DNA of 64,000 nucleotides from JAQWCH01 sp050952725 (GCA_050952725.1 JBMNLN010000001.1:1264570-1328569), one strand, 5' to 3'. Counted from the first letter of the stretch, positions 44,780 through 52,339 are shown. The notes: a model not told the origin generated them from the letters alone. Program-made: numbers and translations.

Positions 44780-46438
44780 CTAAAGTGAAATCCACAAAGC
44801 GGGGACGACACCGCTGGTCGTGTAGTTGACGATGGTGGAGTTGATGTTGCCATCGAAGTCCACGATCCGCGCGACGCTGGCGTAGTTGTAGTGCGGCGAC
44901 CGCAGCCACCAATGAGAATTGCCGCTGCTATAGGGATAAACTCCTTGAGACTGAGCGTAGGCACTTGGTTGCAGTTGTCTTGATGCATCAATGCTTAATC
45001 CATAGGTTGCACTTGTGGCTTCTGCGTAGCTTAGCAAGAACACCTTATCGCTCGTGTTAGCGCAGGCATAACTATTTGAACTATAACCAGTCGAGGCAAC
45101 GCTATTATCAACTGTTGTTGTTTGAATTCTTGCCTTTTCTTCGGCTGTAAAGGCTGTGTTATAGAAGTTATCGTTTAACCATGAACGAATGTGAGAATGT
45201 TCATAGTTATTCGCGTAGACGGTACTCTCACCGATGGTTCGATCGGAAGTCGAATAATGATAATCTTGGGAGTCGAGGACGAGATCGGCCATAAAGAAAG
45301 CACGATTGCTTTGAACATCAAGGACTCGCCAGGTAATTGGCTCATATTTAAACCAATAGACAGAACTTGTTGTATAGCCGTTATCATCTTGGTAAGTGCT
45401 TGAGGATGTAATTGTTGTTCTACTTGGTCGATAACTGGTGAAATAAACGCCACGATATTCATCGGTTGCATTCGCTACATCGATATACCACATATAAGAG
45501 GATACGGAACCACTAATGTAATAACCATAATCAGTCCATTTTTGACTATTTTCTGAAGTTGGCAGTGTTCCGCTTGCAGTATTAAGTGTGCTCAGTAGGG
45601 TTGCATCAGTGACCTTACTTTGAGGATAAGTTCCGATTTGATATGTGTCACCTTTGATAATCGGTTTTGTTGCACTAAATTCAGCATAGTAGGTCACATC
45701 ATATTCAGGCATTATGAAGGTATAAGAGGCACTTGTTGAAATCAATGTTTCTCCCTCATACCACCCTGTAAAGTAATAACCTTTATTTGCAGTTGCATTA
45801 ATTGTGACGGATTCCCCGACAGCATATAAACCAGCGCCTGTTGTAGACCCCATTGTGCTTGAGTTTGTTGATAGCGATAAAGAAGGATAATTATTCGAAC
45901 AACTAAATTCAATCACACCATCTTCAATAGCGGAGTCAGCATTTGCATAGATTTTAATGTAGTTAGGTAAATAACCGTTAAAACTTGTCGATACTGTCAG
46001 TGCCGAGGTAGCATCAAAAAGGACGGATTTATCTTCCGTAAACGAAGTTGTGTTCGACCAGTAGATTTTAAAGTCAGCTGAACTGGCATTCTTGGTTAGG
46101 GTCATCCCTGTCATACCCGTAATCGGTTGCGTGTTTGTAATATAACCGCCAGCTTTGATTGTCTGCCAGTTTGAGGTTGGGTTAATAAGTCCACTATAGT
46201 CAAAAGCTACGGCGTTTCCTAGTTCCGTTGTGGCCACTCCACTTCCAGAATAACCTGCTGTGTTAACCGCTCCCGTAGCAAGTTTGTTTTTTGTTGTATT
46301 AAGAACAATCGAATAAGGTTCATAATCTCCTCGTGCAAAAAAAACATTACTTCCACCACGAGACACGGCACCCAATAAGAGTGCAAAAAAGGCAACGAGT
46401 GATACAGTTGCGTTGGTTAAAATCTTCCGTTTATCCAT
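44780..46438 (-). CDS. Exported DUF6273 protein with a DGR-like C-terminal variable region, copy A
   Basis: A 552-residue protein. Residues 1-33 are a signal peptide (TVSLVAFFALLLGAVSRGG). Residues about 34-200 are a beta-rich part with repeated SFNGYLPNYIKIYANAD-type strands, and about 205-258 an InlB-like segment (GYYFTGWYEGETLIS, YDVTYYAEF). The rest is DUF6273: QIGTYPQSKV, EPITWRVLDVQSNRAFFMAD, HIRSWLNDNFYNTAFT, then WWLRSP and a variable stretch (residues 516-542) before GVVPALWISL. In the variable stretch codons are NNC-rich and the DNA is much more GC-rich than around it. The fold resembles the C-type-lectin/FGE-like domains diversified by DGRs. It is probably a secreted ligand-binding protein. 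A promoter, shared in sequence with copy B, lies upstream. Confidence 0.8.
   Translation of the reverse strand: MDKRKILTNATVSLVAFFALLLGAVSRGGSNVFFARGDYEPYSIVLNTTKNKLATGAVNTAGYSGSGVATTELGNAVAFDYSGLINPTSNWQTIKAGGYITNTQPITGMTGMTLTKNASSADFKIYWSNTTSFTEDKSVLFDATSALTVSTSFNGYLPNYIKIYANADSAIEDGVIEFSCSNNYPSLSLSTNSSTMGSTTGAGLYAVGESVTINATANKGYYFTGWYEGETLISTSASYTFIMPEYDVTYYAEFSATKPIIKGDTYQIGTYPQSKVTDATLLSTLNTASGTLPTSENSQKWTDYGYYISGSVSSYMWYIDVANATDEYRGVYFTSYRPSRTTITSSSTYQDDNGYTTSSVYWFKYEPITWRVLDVQSNRAFFMADLVLDSQDYHYSTSDRTIGESTVYANNYEHSHIRSWLNDNFYNTAFTAEEKARIQTTTVDNSVASTGYSSNSYACANTSDKVFLLSYAEATSATYGLSIDASRQLQPSAYAQSQGVYPYSSGNSHWWLRSPHYNYASVARIVDFDGNINSTIVNYTTSGVVPALWISL
44813..44893 (-). other. DGR-like variable region VR-A (27 codons)
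   Basis: Bounded by the conserved CGGTCGCCG (coding) and GGTGTCGTCCCCGCT, both shared with copy B. Nearly every codon ends in C, with AAC, TAC and ATC frequent. Compared with VR-B, changes fall on first and second codon positions. Confidence 0.65.
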
Positions 46439-46468
46439 GACAATGATTTCCTTTAATTTGATAAATCA

Positions 46469-46496
46469 ATTTTACCATGTAAAAACACATAAACAA
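46469..46496 (-). promoter_or_regulatory. Promoter of DUF6273 gene copy A
   Basis: TTGTTT (46491-46496), 16 bases, TAAAAT (46469-46474). The same element with a perfect TATAAT precedes copy B. Confidence 0.6.
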
Positions 46497-46550
46497 AGTA
46501 CTAGTTTTAGTTTTCTATAGAAAAAGCATCAATAATCTTTCCAATTTTAA

Positions 46551-46667
46551 CTAAACCGACACATTTGATCCGCTTTTAAATATGAATTTCATCTTTCCAT
46601 CATCATAAACGAGTACGCGATCAATCATAGTCATCCAGACTTGGTCGGACCACTCCGTCATCAATTC
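46551..46667 (-). pseudogene. 3' fragment of a serine recombinase gene
   Basis: The last 38 codons of a serine recombinase (ELMTEWSDQVWMTMIDRVLV ... FKSGSNVSV, then TAG) match the end of the 48191-49774 product with a few substitutions. It occupies the same place relative to DUF6273 copy A as the full gene does to copy B. Homology stops at about 46667. Confidence 0.85.
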
Positions 46668-46865
46668 AAAATATTAGAGGACTTAAGCCCAATGCAACCC
46701 CTCTCCTTGTAATCGTTCAATCGTGCAACCCCACCCCCTAATCGTTCAACTAGTAGGTTTTCAATATTATATATTTTCCCCTATTTTTTGCCCTGAAAAC
46801 CATCAACTCTTACCGAAAATCATAGAAATCAGTATTAAATGGCCTATTTTTAGCGTTTTAAGCAC
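46668..46865. other. Junction spacer between duplicated units
   Basis: No gene. Contains GCAACCCCTC and the dispersed repeat (46709-46731) plus a half copy TAATCGTTCAACTAG near 46739, at the point where the recombinase fragment ends. Confidence 0.4.
46709..46731. repeat. Dispersed repeat copy at the duplication junction
   Basis: GTAATCGTTCAATCGTGCAA plus CCC, identical to the copies at 44556 and 46943. Confidence 0.7.
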
Positions 46866-46895
46866 AAAAAAAGCCTTGATAATTGTATCAAAGCT
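46866..46895 (-). terminator. Terminator of the copy B DUF6273/avd-remnant unit
   Basis: AGCTTTGATA / TATCAAGGCT stem on the minus strand followed by seven T. Confidence 0.85.
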
Positions 46896-46942
46896 TCACT
46901 AGGCAGATGGCAAAGGTTGTTTCAATTGATACAAATTAGGTT

Positions 46943-46965
46943 GTAATCGTTCAATCGTGCAACCC
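46943..46965. repeat. Dispersed repeat copy downstream of avd remnant B
   Basis: GTAATCGTTCAATCGTGCAA plus CCC, followed by half copy GTAATCGTTCA near 46973. Confidence 0.7.
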
Positions 46966-46980
46966 CTCAAAAGTAATCGT

Positions 46981-47082
46981 TCACATAGTTGTATTTTTGG
47001 GTGATTTTTCTGTAACTATGAATACGTAACTCGCAAGTGCTTTAGCTTTTACCAATACGTAAAGTTCACTTTTCTTTTCCAT
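46981..47082 (-). pseudogene. Truncated Avd-like (DGR accessory protein) remnant, copy B
   Basis: A 33-residue ORF starting MEKKSELYVLVKAKALASYV and continuing FIVTEKSPK before diverging to NTTM and a stop. It keeps nine more bases of the expected Avd reading than copy A. Both copies share the same junction sequence after KSPK, so the truncation predates the duplication. A ribosome-like AAAAGAA precedes the ATG. Assignment to Avd is from recall of the family start and from its position after a DGR-like target gene. Confidence 0.6.
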
Positions 47083-47095
47083 TAATTATTCTTTT

Positions 47096-47140
47096 AAAAT
47101 GGCCTCCGCTATCACAAAGTGATGACGCTCTGGCCATTTT
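47096..47140 (-). other. Conserved long hairpin between the variable gene and the avd remnant, copy B
   Basis: Same 9-bp AAAATGGCC / GGCCATTTT stem and inner stem as copy A. Confidence 0.6.
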
Positions 47141-47166
47141 GGATTGCGGCGAGGATTTTGATTTCC

Positions 47167-48078
47167 CTAAAGTGAAATCCACAAAGCGGGGACGACACCG
47201 TAGTGCGCGCTGCCGACATGGTTGCTGCGGTCTAAACGGCGACCGTAGGGCACGAGCCGCGCGAGGGAGGCGAAGTAGGACGGCGACCGCAGCCACCAAA
47301 AAGAAATGCCATTTGAGGTATCGGTATTAACTCCTTGAGACTGAGCGTAGGCACTTGGTTTAAGTTGTCTTGCTGTTGCTGTGCCTAATCCATAGCTCGC
47401 CTTTGTTGCTTCAGAATAACTTAACAAGAAAACTTTATCACTAGTGTTTGCACATGCATAGGTGTTAGGAGAAATTCCTGTGGAAGCAACACTATTATCC
47501 ACATTGGTAGTCTGAATTCTTGCCTTTTCTGCAGCTGTAAAGGCTGTATTATAAAAGTTATCATTAAGCCATGAACGAATATGCGATTCTTTATAGTTGT
47601 TTGCGTAGACGGTACTCCCACCGATGGTGCGATTAGATATTGAATAGTGATAGTCTTGTGAGTCGAGAACGAGATCGGCCATTAAGAAAGCACGATTGCT
47701 TTGAACCTTAAGGACTCGCCAGGTAATTGGCTCATATTCAAACCAATAAACGGAACTTGTGTTGTAGCCATTATCATACTGATAACTATTTGAAGTTGAG
47801 GATGTTTCTGTTGTGTTATATGGTCGATAGCTGGTGAAGTAAACACCGCGATACTTTCCAGTTGCAGTTATAACATCGATATACCACATATAAGAGGATA
47901 CAGAACCTTTGATGTAGTAACCGTAATCCGTCCATTTTTGACTATTTTCTGAAGTTGGCAGTGTTCCTCTTTCAGCATTAAGTGTGCTCAGTAGGGTTGC
48001 ATCAGTGACCTTACTTTGTGGGTAGGTTCCAAATTGAACCGTCATCCCTTTTTTTACGGTAGCATTTATTAAATCCAT
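47167..48078 (-). CDS. DUF6273 protein without signal peptide, DGR-like variable region, copy B
   Basis: A 303-residue protein that matches residues about 261-552 of copy A. It lacks the signal peptide, strand-repeat and InlB parts; its start is a short unrelated MDLINATVKKGMTV. Conserved DUF6273 blocks are FGTYPQSKV, EPITWRVLKVQSNRAFLMAD, HIRSWLNDNFYNTAFTAAEK and WWLRSP. The variable stretch (residues 267-293) differs from copy A at most positions, and GVVPALWISL is identical. It would stay in the cytoplasm unless exported otherwise. It lies directly downstream of the serine recombinase, with a promoter between them that has a perfect TATAAT. Confidence 0.8.
   Translation of the reverse strand: MDLINATVKKGMTVQFGTYPQSKVTDATLLSTLNAERGTLPTSENSQKWTDYGYYIKGSVSSYMWYIDVITATGKYRGVYFTSYRPYNTTETSSTSNSYQYDNGYNTSSVYWFEYEPITWRVLKVQSNRAFLMADLVLDSQDYHYSISNRTIGGSTVYANNYKESHIRSWLNDNFYNTAFTAAEKARIQTTNVDNSVASTGISPNTYACANTSDKVFLLSYSEATKASYGLGTATARQLKPSAYAQSQGVNTDTSNGISFWWLRSPSYFASLARLVPYGRRLDRSNHVGSAHYGVVPALWISL
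47200..47280 (-). other. DGR-like variable region VR-B (27 codons)
   Basis: Same length and flanks as VR-A. In 22 alignable codons I count differences at 14 first, 14 second and 2 third positions, the opposite of ordinary divergence. Confidence 0.65.
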
Positions 48079-48108
48079 GATAATGATTTCCTTTAATTTG
48101 ATAAATCA

Positions 48109-48136
48109 ATTATACCATATAATAACACATAAACAA
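48109..48136 (-). promoter_or_regulatory. Promoter of DUF6273 gene copy B
   Basis: TTGTTT (48131-48136), 16 bases, TATAAT (48109-48114), located between the recombinase stop and the DUF6273 start. Confidence 0.7.
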
Positions 48137-48190
48137 TGCGATAATTTATGATTTCTATAGAAAAAGCATCAATAATCGTTTTAATTTTAA

Positions 48191-49774
48191 CTAAACAGAC
48201 ACAGTTGAACCGCTTTTAAATATGAATTTCATCTTTCCATCACCGTATACCAACACCTTATCAATCATACTCATCCAGACTTGGTCGGACCACTCGGTCA
48301 TCAATTCTGGTAATTTTGTATAGCTTTTGATGAATACTTCAATCGCTGACTTCTGGGCCACTTTTCGATTTCTTTCTGAAAGAAGGTTGTCAAGATTTGC
48401 CTGCTCAGCCTGATATTTTTTTTCGAGCGCTTCGTATCGAGTTCGGTAATCGGCCTGGTCAATTGCGGTCGTGGCATTCTCTTCAACCAGCATTTTTGCC
48501 ATATTTGCCAACACTTCAACTTCAGTAGTTTGAATGTCAATAAGCCGATTAAGTTCCTCAGTGTTATCAAGGATATCAATAAACTCTTTACAGTGGTTTA
48601 GGACTTTGTTCTTATCTTTGCTCAACAAGTTAAAGGCTTTAATGAAGGACTTTTTGATGTGGTCCTCAACTAGATAGGGTGTATCACACTGAACTCCTAA
48701 CTTCCGGTTTTCAAAACGCTTATTACATTGCCATACTTCACTGCGGTACTTGTCGGTAGAATGCCACACTTTAGGCCCGTAAAACGCCCCACAGTCCGCA
48801 CAAACGAGCCGGCTCGCAAAAACCTTCGATCCACGAAATTGCTTGCCTAATTTGGCGCGTCTTTTAATTTCCTCTTGGACCATTTCCCATTCTTCCGGTT
48901 CAATGATAGCTTCGTGTGAATTTTCTACATAATACTGAGGAACTTCGCCTTCATTGACTTTCGTTCTCTTTTCCAAATAATCGACCGTGAAAGTCTTTTG
49001 TAGTAAAGCGTCACCTTTATACTTTTCATTTCTTAATATGCTCTGTACCGTTTGAATTCGCCATGTTTTACTCCCACTCGGTGAGTCGATGTTATCTTCT
49101 TCTAGTGCATGCACGATTTCGTTAGTCGAGTACCCATTAAGAAACATCCGGTAGATTTTTCTGATGGTTTCTGCCTCTTCGGGAATAACCTCTGGACGAC
49201 CGTCTGTTCCCCTTCGATAACCTAAAAAATTTTTATAGGCGATTCGGACCTTGCCATCAGAAAATGCTTTGCGAATGCCCCAAGTGACGTTTTGTGATAA
49301 GGACCTTGATTCCTCCTGAGCGATTGAAGACATGATCGTAATCAAAAGTTCCCCTTTACTATCAAATGTATAAATATTCTCTTTTTCAAAAAAGCATTCA
49401 ACGCGCTTTTCTTTAAGTTTTCTAATCGCCACTAAGGTATCGACTGTATTTCGAGCAAACCGACTAATCGATTTCGTAATAATGAGATCAATTTTCCCAT
49501 TAATGGCGTCTTGGATCATTTGTTTGAACCCTTCGCGGTTTTTAGTGTTAGTTCCTGAAATCCCTTCGTCATAATATACTTTAACGAATTCCCACTCTGG
49601 ATTTGCTTTGATGTAATTAGTGTAAAAGTCAATCTGAGCATCAAGTGACGTCATTTGTTCATCACTATCAGTTGAAACCCGAGCATAAGCCGCTACTTTG
49701 CGTCTCTCTACATTATTAAACGGATTATTCGTGAGCGGATTAATTGTTTGTGGTATTACTGTTATCTTTTTCAT
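48191..49774 (-). CDS. Large serine recombinase (integrase type), second of a pair
   Basis: A 527-residue enzyme. The resolvase domain has YARVSTDSDEQ with catalytic Ser34, then DLIITKSISRFARNTVDTL and EESRSLSQNV. A recombinase domain with the RRGTDGRPEVIPEEAETIRKIY block (about 205) follows. The zinc ribbon is formed by CADCG (about 328) and later Cys pairs, and then comes a coiled coil (about 400-480). It cuts and rejoins attachment sites to integrate or excise the element. It overlaps the upstream recombinase by 35 bases. Its last 38 codons are duplicated at 46551-46667. Confidence 0.92.
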   Translation of the reverse strand: MKKITVIPQTINPLTNNPFNNVERRKVAAYARVSTDSDEQMTSLDAQIDFYTNYIKANPEWEFVKVYYDEGISGTNTKNREGFKQMIQDAINGKIDLIITKSISRFARNTVDTLVAIRKLKEKRVECFFEKENIYTFDSKGELLITIMSSIAQEESRSLSQNVTWGIRKAFSDGKVRIAYKNFLGYRRGTDGRPEVIPEEAETIRKIYRMFLNGYSTNEIVHALEEDNIDSPSGSKTWRIQTVQSILRNEKYKGDALLQKTFTVDYLEKRTKVNEGEVPQYYVENSHEAIIEPEEWEMVQEEIKRRAKLGKQFRGSKVFASRLVCADCGAFYGPKVWHSTDKYRSEVWQCNKRFENRKLGVQCDTPYLVEDHIKKSFIKAFNLLSKDKNKVLNHCKEFIDILDNTEELNRLIDIQTTEVEVLANMAKMLVEENATTAIDQADYRTRYEALEKKYQAEQANLDNLLSERNRKVAQKSAIEVFIKSYTKLPELMTEWSDQVWMSMIDKVLVYGDGKMKFIFKSGSTVSV

Positions 49775-51074
49775 TTTTATTACGTCCTTTCATTGCTTTT
49801 TGTCTTGCTTTTTCTCGCATTTCTGGTGTCCATGATGCACTACGGCTTTGATATGCCCATGGAACAGTAATTTCTTGTCCCGTTTTTAAACTAAGTTTAA
49901 CTTGCTTATCTTGAACGATAATATTAGTTAATCGTTCATTAACCGTTTCATAATTAAGTGAACTAAGATTTAAAGTACTCTTAACAATTTCGTTTAAAAT
50001 ATCTTCGGGAATTTGTTTAGAGGGACAAGATTCTTTGCCATAAAAGTTATATGTCGAGCATATCCAATAAGCCTTATTTTTCGTTATGCGTCGATTATAG
50101 TTTTTGCCACACTTATCACATACAAGCATTCCTCGATAAAGCGTCTTTTCGTCTCGAGCGGTTCTAACTTTGGTGTTCTTTTGCTTTTCCGCTATGAGAT
50201 GCTGCACTTTATTAAATGTGTCGATATCGATAATCGGTTCATGCGAGTTTTCAACATGATATTTCGGCAAAACACCGTTATTTATAACTTTCCGTTTCGT
50301 TAAATGATTATCTTTATATGTTGTTTGAAGAAGACTATTTCCCGTATATAAATAGTTTCTTAAAATAATTTGAATAGAGTTATGTCGCCATTTATTATTT
50401 AGTTTAGTTAAAACGCCACGTTCATTTAATTTTTTCGCAATCGCTAAAGTGCCTTCTCCACCAAGATAAGAGGCGAATATTTCTTTTACGATTTCTGCTT
50501 CTTCTTTAATTACTTTGAAAGTTCCGTTTTCATATTCATATCCATAAACATAGGTATTCCATGCTAGCCCCTTTTTGAATCTATTTCTAATACTCCATTT
50601 AAGATTCTCGCTAGCGGATCTCGATTCTTCTTGGGCATATGAAGCAAGGAAGGTAAGTACTAATTCGCCGTCCGCACTAAGGGAATGAATTCTTTGCTCT
50701 TCAAAATAGACATCTACATTTAACGCTTTTAACTCACGAATTGTTTCTAGTAACGTCACCGTGTTTCTCGCAAAACGGGAGATCGATTTAGTGATAATCA
50801 TATCTAATTTACCCGCACGAGCGTCATTCATCATTTTTAAGAAACTCGGGCGTTCTTTACTTGTGCCAGTCATTGCTTCATCGACATAAACACCCATATA
50901 AAGCCACCCACGCTTATTTTGAATTAAATTGCTATAATAACTTACTTGGGCGGATAGTGAATGAAGCATTGCTTCTTTACCAGTAGAAACTCGAGCGTAA
51001 GCCGCTACTTTCTTTTTACGTGGTAGTGTGCTTCGATGTCTTACACGCTTAATCTTTGTATCATTTTTACTCAT
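49740..51074 (-). CDS. Large serine recombinase, first of a pair
   Basis: A 444-residue enzyme with resolvase domain YARVSTGKEAM (catalytic Ser30), DMIITKSISRFARNTVTLLE and EESRSASENL. The recombinase domain and a zinc ribbon (CDKCGKNYNRR ... CSTYNFYGKESC) follow. It lacks the long coiled coil of its partner and ends with a basic tail (TPEMREKARQKAMKGRNK), a form seen when two or three recombinases act together. Probably co-translated with the downstream recombinase. Both may be needed for element movement. Confidence 0.9.
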   Translation of the reverse strand: MSKNDTKIKRVRHRSTLPRKKKVAAYARVSTGKEAMLHSLSAQVSYYSNLIQNKRGWLYMGVYVDEAMTGTSKERPSFLKMMNDARAGKLDMIITKSISRFARNTVTLLETIRELKALNVDVYFEEQRIHSLSADGELVLTFLASYAQEESRSASENLKWSIRNRFKKGLAWNTYVYGYEYENGTFKVIKEEAEIVKEIFASYLGGEGTLAIAKKLNERGVLTKLNNKWRHNSIQIILRNYLYTGNSLLQTTYKDNHLTKRKVINNGVLPKYHVENSHEPIIDIDTFNKVQHLIAEKQKNTKVRTARDEKTLYRGMLVCDKCGKNYNRRITKNKAYWICSTYNFYGKESCPSKQIPEDILNEIVKSTLNLSSLNYETVNERLTNIIVQDKQVKLSLKTGQEITVPWAYQSRSASWTPEMREKARQKAMKGRNKNEKDNSNTTNN

Positions 51075-51109
51075 AATCTAGCCACTACCATATTTACTAA
51101 AAAGAGGGT

Positions 51110-51295
51110 TTATATCAAGTTATTAATGCGATAAAGACTATCTTTTTTGATACAATATTTTTTTGCTGTTTCTTCCTCAATTAAACTGAAGTCGTCATCA
51201 TTAATAATATTCAATTTATGGAGTTTTTTTGCAGTTGCCATCGTTAGCTGGTACTGCGTAATATTTTCAGAATAAGTATTAATTTTCATCGCCAT
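51110..51295 (-). CDS. SHOCT-like small protein of the recombinase module
   Basis: A 61-residue protein whose core YQLTMATAKKLHKLNIINDDDFSLIEEE resembles the short SHOCT-like proteins often placed before serine recombinases in Firmicutes elements. It overlaps the upstream gene by 17 bases. Function unknown, probably a recombination or expression accessory. Confidence 0.6.
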   Translation of the reverse strand: MAMKINTYSENITQYQLTMATAKKLHKLNIINDDDFSLIEEETAKKYCIKKDSLYRINNLI

Positions 51296-51656
51296 ATCTC
51301 CCTTCTATGTAACACTGATGCGAGCAGTATTTTCTTTCTTTATAATCCTTTGATGTAAACTCTTTGCCACAATATTTACAAGTGTAGTGGCGCTTAGATT
51401 TATTGCTTACTAAAAAGCGATGAGCATTCCACCATTTCATACGACATTTATCGGAACAAAATTGTCTTGGCTTCTTCCCTTTAATGATGATTATTTCCGC
51501 ACCGCACTCTTTACACTTTGACACTTCAGTTTCAAGTTTATTTGCACGTGACCAAATTGATTTTATTGTTCCAACAGGTAACCCTGTCTTTTCACTTATT
51601 GCGCGGTAAGACATTCCTGACTTTTTTAATTGGATCACTTTCTCGTTACTTGTCAT
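51279..51656 (-). CDS. HTH and zinc-ribbon protein of the recombinase module
   Basis: A 125-residue protein. Residues 4-38 form a sigma-70 region-4-like helix-turn-helix (KKSGMSYRAISEKTGLPVGT). Two zinc-binding parts follow: CKECG with CSDKCRMKWWNAHR (48-80) and CKYCGKEF with CSHQC (93-118). Such proteins commonly precede recombinase pairs and may control their expression. The ribosome site AGGAGG can pair with an upstream CTCCT (51665-51683), which may limit translation. Confidence 0.75.
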   Translation of the reverse strand: MTSNEKVIQLKKSGMSYRAISEKTGLPVGTIKSIWSRANKLETEVSKCKECGAEIIIIKGKKPRQFCSDKCRMKWWNAHRFLVSNKSKRHYTCKYCGKEFTSKDYKERKYCSHQCYIEGRYGDEN

Positions 51657-51713
51657 TGTTAAACCTCCTACTTATAAAAGGAGAAATAGTGACGTTTTGA
51701 GTAGTAAAATAAC

Positions 51714-51744
51714 AAAAAAACCTCCGCAGGATAACCCACGGAGG
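51714..51744 (-). terminator. Strong terminator at the end of the phage late operon
   Basis: CCTCCG / CGGAGG stem on the minus strand followed by seven T, between the small ORF and the recombinase module. Confidence 0.85.
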
Positions 51745-51765
51745 CTGCCATCTTGTAGTAGTGGC

Positions 51766-51855
51766 TTACTGTACTCTTCCTTTTAATGTGCCCAAGGTAC
51801 CAAACACACCGTATCCTTTATAGATACGAATCGCCCAGTGGTCGAGAGCATTCAT
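51766..51855 (-). CDS. 29-residue ORF after the holin
   Basis: Starts MNALDHWAIRIYKGYGVFGT and ends LKGRVQ, 20 bases before the terminator. Composition (aromatic, Gly, basic) looks peptide-like, but the ribosome site is poor. It could be a small phage peptide or chance. Confidence 0.35.
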   Translation of the reverse strand: MNALDHWAIRIYKGYGVFGTLGTLKGRVQ

Positions 51856-51955
51856 GACTGCTCACTATATAAATAGGAAGGAATTATGAAAAATTTAACA
51901 CCAATAATAAAAAAAGGCCCCTAAATCAATAGGAGCCGAGATGATAAATTATAGT

Positions 51956-52336
51956 TTAGTGATTTTTTAATGTGCTAATCGTTGCTTCAATTTGAATAGT
52001 AAGCCAATTATTTATATCGCCATAACTATTTTCGATAAATTTAATGGTTTCAGTAGATAATTGAGATAATGCAATATCTTTTGCCTTGCTTAAAGCGATA
52101 TCTTGCGCATCTTTATTAAATGACCCACTTTTCTTTAAAGTATCAACATATGTCTGAAACACCGTTTTTACTGAATTTAAGACAATAGTTGTTGCATCAC
52201 TTAATATTTTCGTTGCTTTTTCATTGTTCGTTTTAGTCCCAATCCACTGAATGAGTTTTGTGCCGAGCAGACTAATTATCGGAATAACTACTGCCGTAAC
52301 AATGACTGAAATGATATTAATTAGAATTTGATCCAT
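51956..52336 (-). CDS. Phage holin, LLH family
   Basis: A 126-residue protein with one N-terminal membrane helix (IINIISVIVTAVVIPIISLLG, about 6-26) and a long helical tail ending TIQIEATISTLKNH. The arrangement and size match LLH-type phage holins such as that of phage LL-H, which open the membrane late in infection. It is the penultimate gene of the late operon. No endolysin gene follows. Confidence 0.75.
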   Translation of the reverse strand: MDQILINIISVIVTAVVIPIISLLGTKLIQWIGTKTNNEKATKILSDATTIVLNSVKTVFQTYVDTLKKSGSFNKDAQDIALSKAKDIALSQLSTETIKFIENSYGDINNWLTIQIEATISTLKNH

Positions 52337-52339
52337 AAA

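Larger units (their letters stand above)
44479..46667. repeat. Tandem duplication, copy A (terminator, avd remnant, DUF6273 gene, promoter, recombinase 3' end)
   Basis: Collinear and highly similar to 46866-48306, except for about 748 extra bases that code for the N-terminal 249 residues of the DUF6273 protein. The right end of the match is inside the serine recombinase C-terminus, after which the sequences differ. Confidence 0.8.
46866..48306. repeat. Tandem duplication, copy B
   Basis: Collinear with 44479-46667: terminator, repeat, avd remnant, hairpin, DUF6273 gene, promoter and the recombinase 3' end, here part of an intact recombinase gene. Confidence 0.8.

Noticed and set aside
42254..46965. 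Repeated GTAATCGTTCAATCG units as a CRISPR array
   Set aside because: Copies are hundreds to thousands of bases apart, with genes between them, irregular spacing and no cas gene.
41665..48190. A DGR reverse transcriptase or template repeat in the window
   Set aside because: No frame shows an RT core (YxDD) and I could not see a third copy of the VR flanks CGGTCGCCG or GGTGTCGTCCCC; the system, if active, must act in trans.
48080..48190. Prophage attachment site or tRNA target near the recombinase end
   Set aside because: No tRNA and no obvious direct repeat core could be identified; the right end is outside the window.
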